From JALWZX01 sp964506905 (GTDB lineage Bacteria; Patescibacteriota; WWE3; 2-01-FULL-39-13): a stretch of 17,244 nucleotides of DNA. The position numbers and the translations under genes are program-made. The DNA is taken from assembly GCA_964506905.1 (NCBI GenBank), contig CAZDNW010000038.1, forward strand, positions 1 through 17,244, written 5' to 3'. The notes beneath the pieces are model-generated. The model saw nothing but the letters and a program-made list of their open reading frames with translations. It did not search any database and had not been told where the DNA came from. Positions 17,151 through 17,244 of this stretch are shown here, piece by piece. Position 1 is the first letter of the stretch, and each line of letters starts with the position of its first letter.

Positions 17151-17244
17151 CAAATGCCATGCTTTGATATTATCTGTTTTGCTAATTTTGTGAGGGATTA
17201 GCGGTAAATCGCTAAGAGCCTCTGAGATATTTTCAGATTTAATC
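17151..17244 (-). other. Part of the 16S to tRNA-Ala spacer
   Basis: No gene is seen. A TTAGCG/CGCTAA hairpin lies at 17198-17215 and the 5' arm of the tRNA-flanking repeat at 17177-17196. The 16S 3' end with its anti-Shine-Dalgarno CCTCC is not reached, so 16S must lie beyond the right edge. Confidence 0.65.
17177..17196. repeat. 5' arm of the inverted repeat flanking tRNA-Ala
   Basis: TTTTGCTAATTTTGTGAGG (17177-17195) is the near reverse complement of 17009-17031, with small differences in the A-run. See the partner arm for the stem it forms around the tRNA. Confidence 0.6.

Overview
The window reads as a chromosomal segment of a small-genome, AT-rich bacterium, most likely a member of the Candidate Phyla Radiation (Patescibacteria). 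That is an inference. It rests on AT-rich coding sequence with standard stop codons, almost no Shine-Dalgarno sequences, a four-repeat ribosomal protein S1, an O-antigen-ligase-like membrane protein fused to TPRs, and a shortened, unusual ClpC. No mobile element, CRISPR array or complete accessory system is visible.

Layout: a plus-strand obgE (55-1212) converges on a long minus-strand block. Reading that block in its own direction from the right edge: end of the 16S-tRNA spacer, tRNA-Ala(UGC) (17150-17074), a complete 23S rRNA (about 16722-13809), 5S rRNA (about 13638-13516), a terminator, rpsA (13307), clpC (12147), radA (9770), a PIN-TRAM membrane protein of the YacL type (8463), an 890-base gap with unusual content, rho (6540), an M23/LysM cell-wall peptidase (5094), and an O-antigen-ligase-like/TPR protein (3625). 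The 16S gene lies beyond the right edge.

How the genes fit together: the right half makes ribosomes (rRNA, tRNA-Ala, S1), and ObgE at the far left is a ribosome-assembly GTPase. The centre is a stress and DNA-repair cluster, clpC-radA-yacL, whose order matches the Firmicutes clpC-radA-disA-yacL cluster with disA missing. Rho terminates transcription. The M23/LysM and O-antigen-ligase-like genes act at the cell envelope.

Most interesting points: (1) the rho-yacL gap (6541-7434) holds a probable rho promoter feeding straight into a terminator-like hairpin that also contains a 14-codon leader ORF, a GC-richer plus-strand open frame with a LAGLIDADG-like signature but no start codon, and two tandem plus-strand hairpins ending in a T-tract with no intact gene upstream. 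(2) ClpC has a degenerate first AAA+ ring but an intact second ring and a ClpP-docking-like VGF. (3) Extended -10 (TGN) promoters recur before five genes, and for radA and yacL they sit 6-7 bases from the ATG, suggesting leaderless mRNAs. (4) Long inverted repeats bracket 23S and tRNA-Ala separately and appear able to form competing stems.
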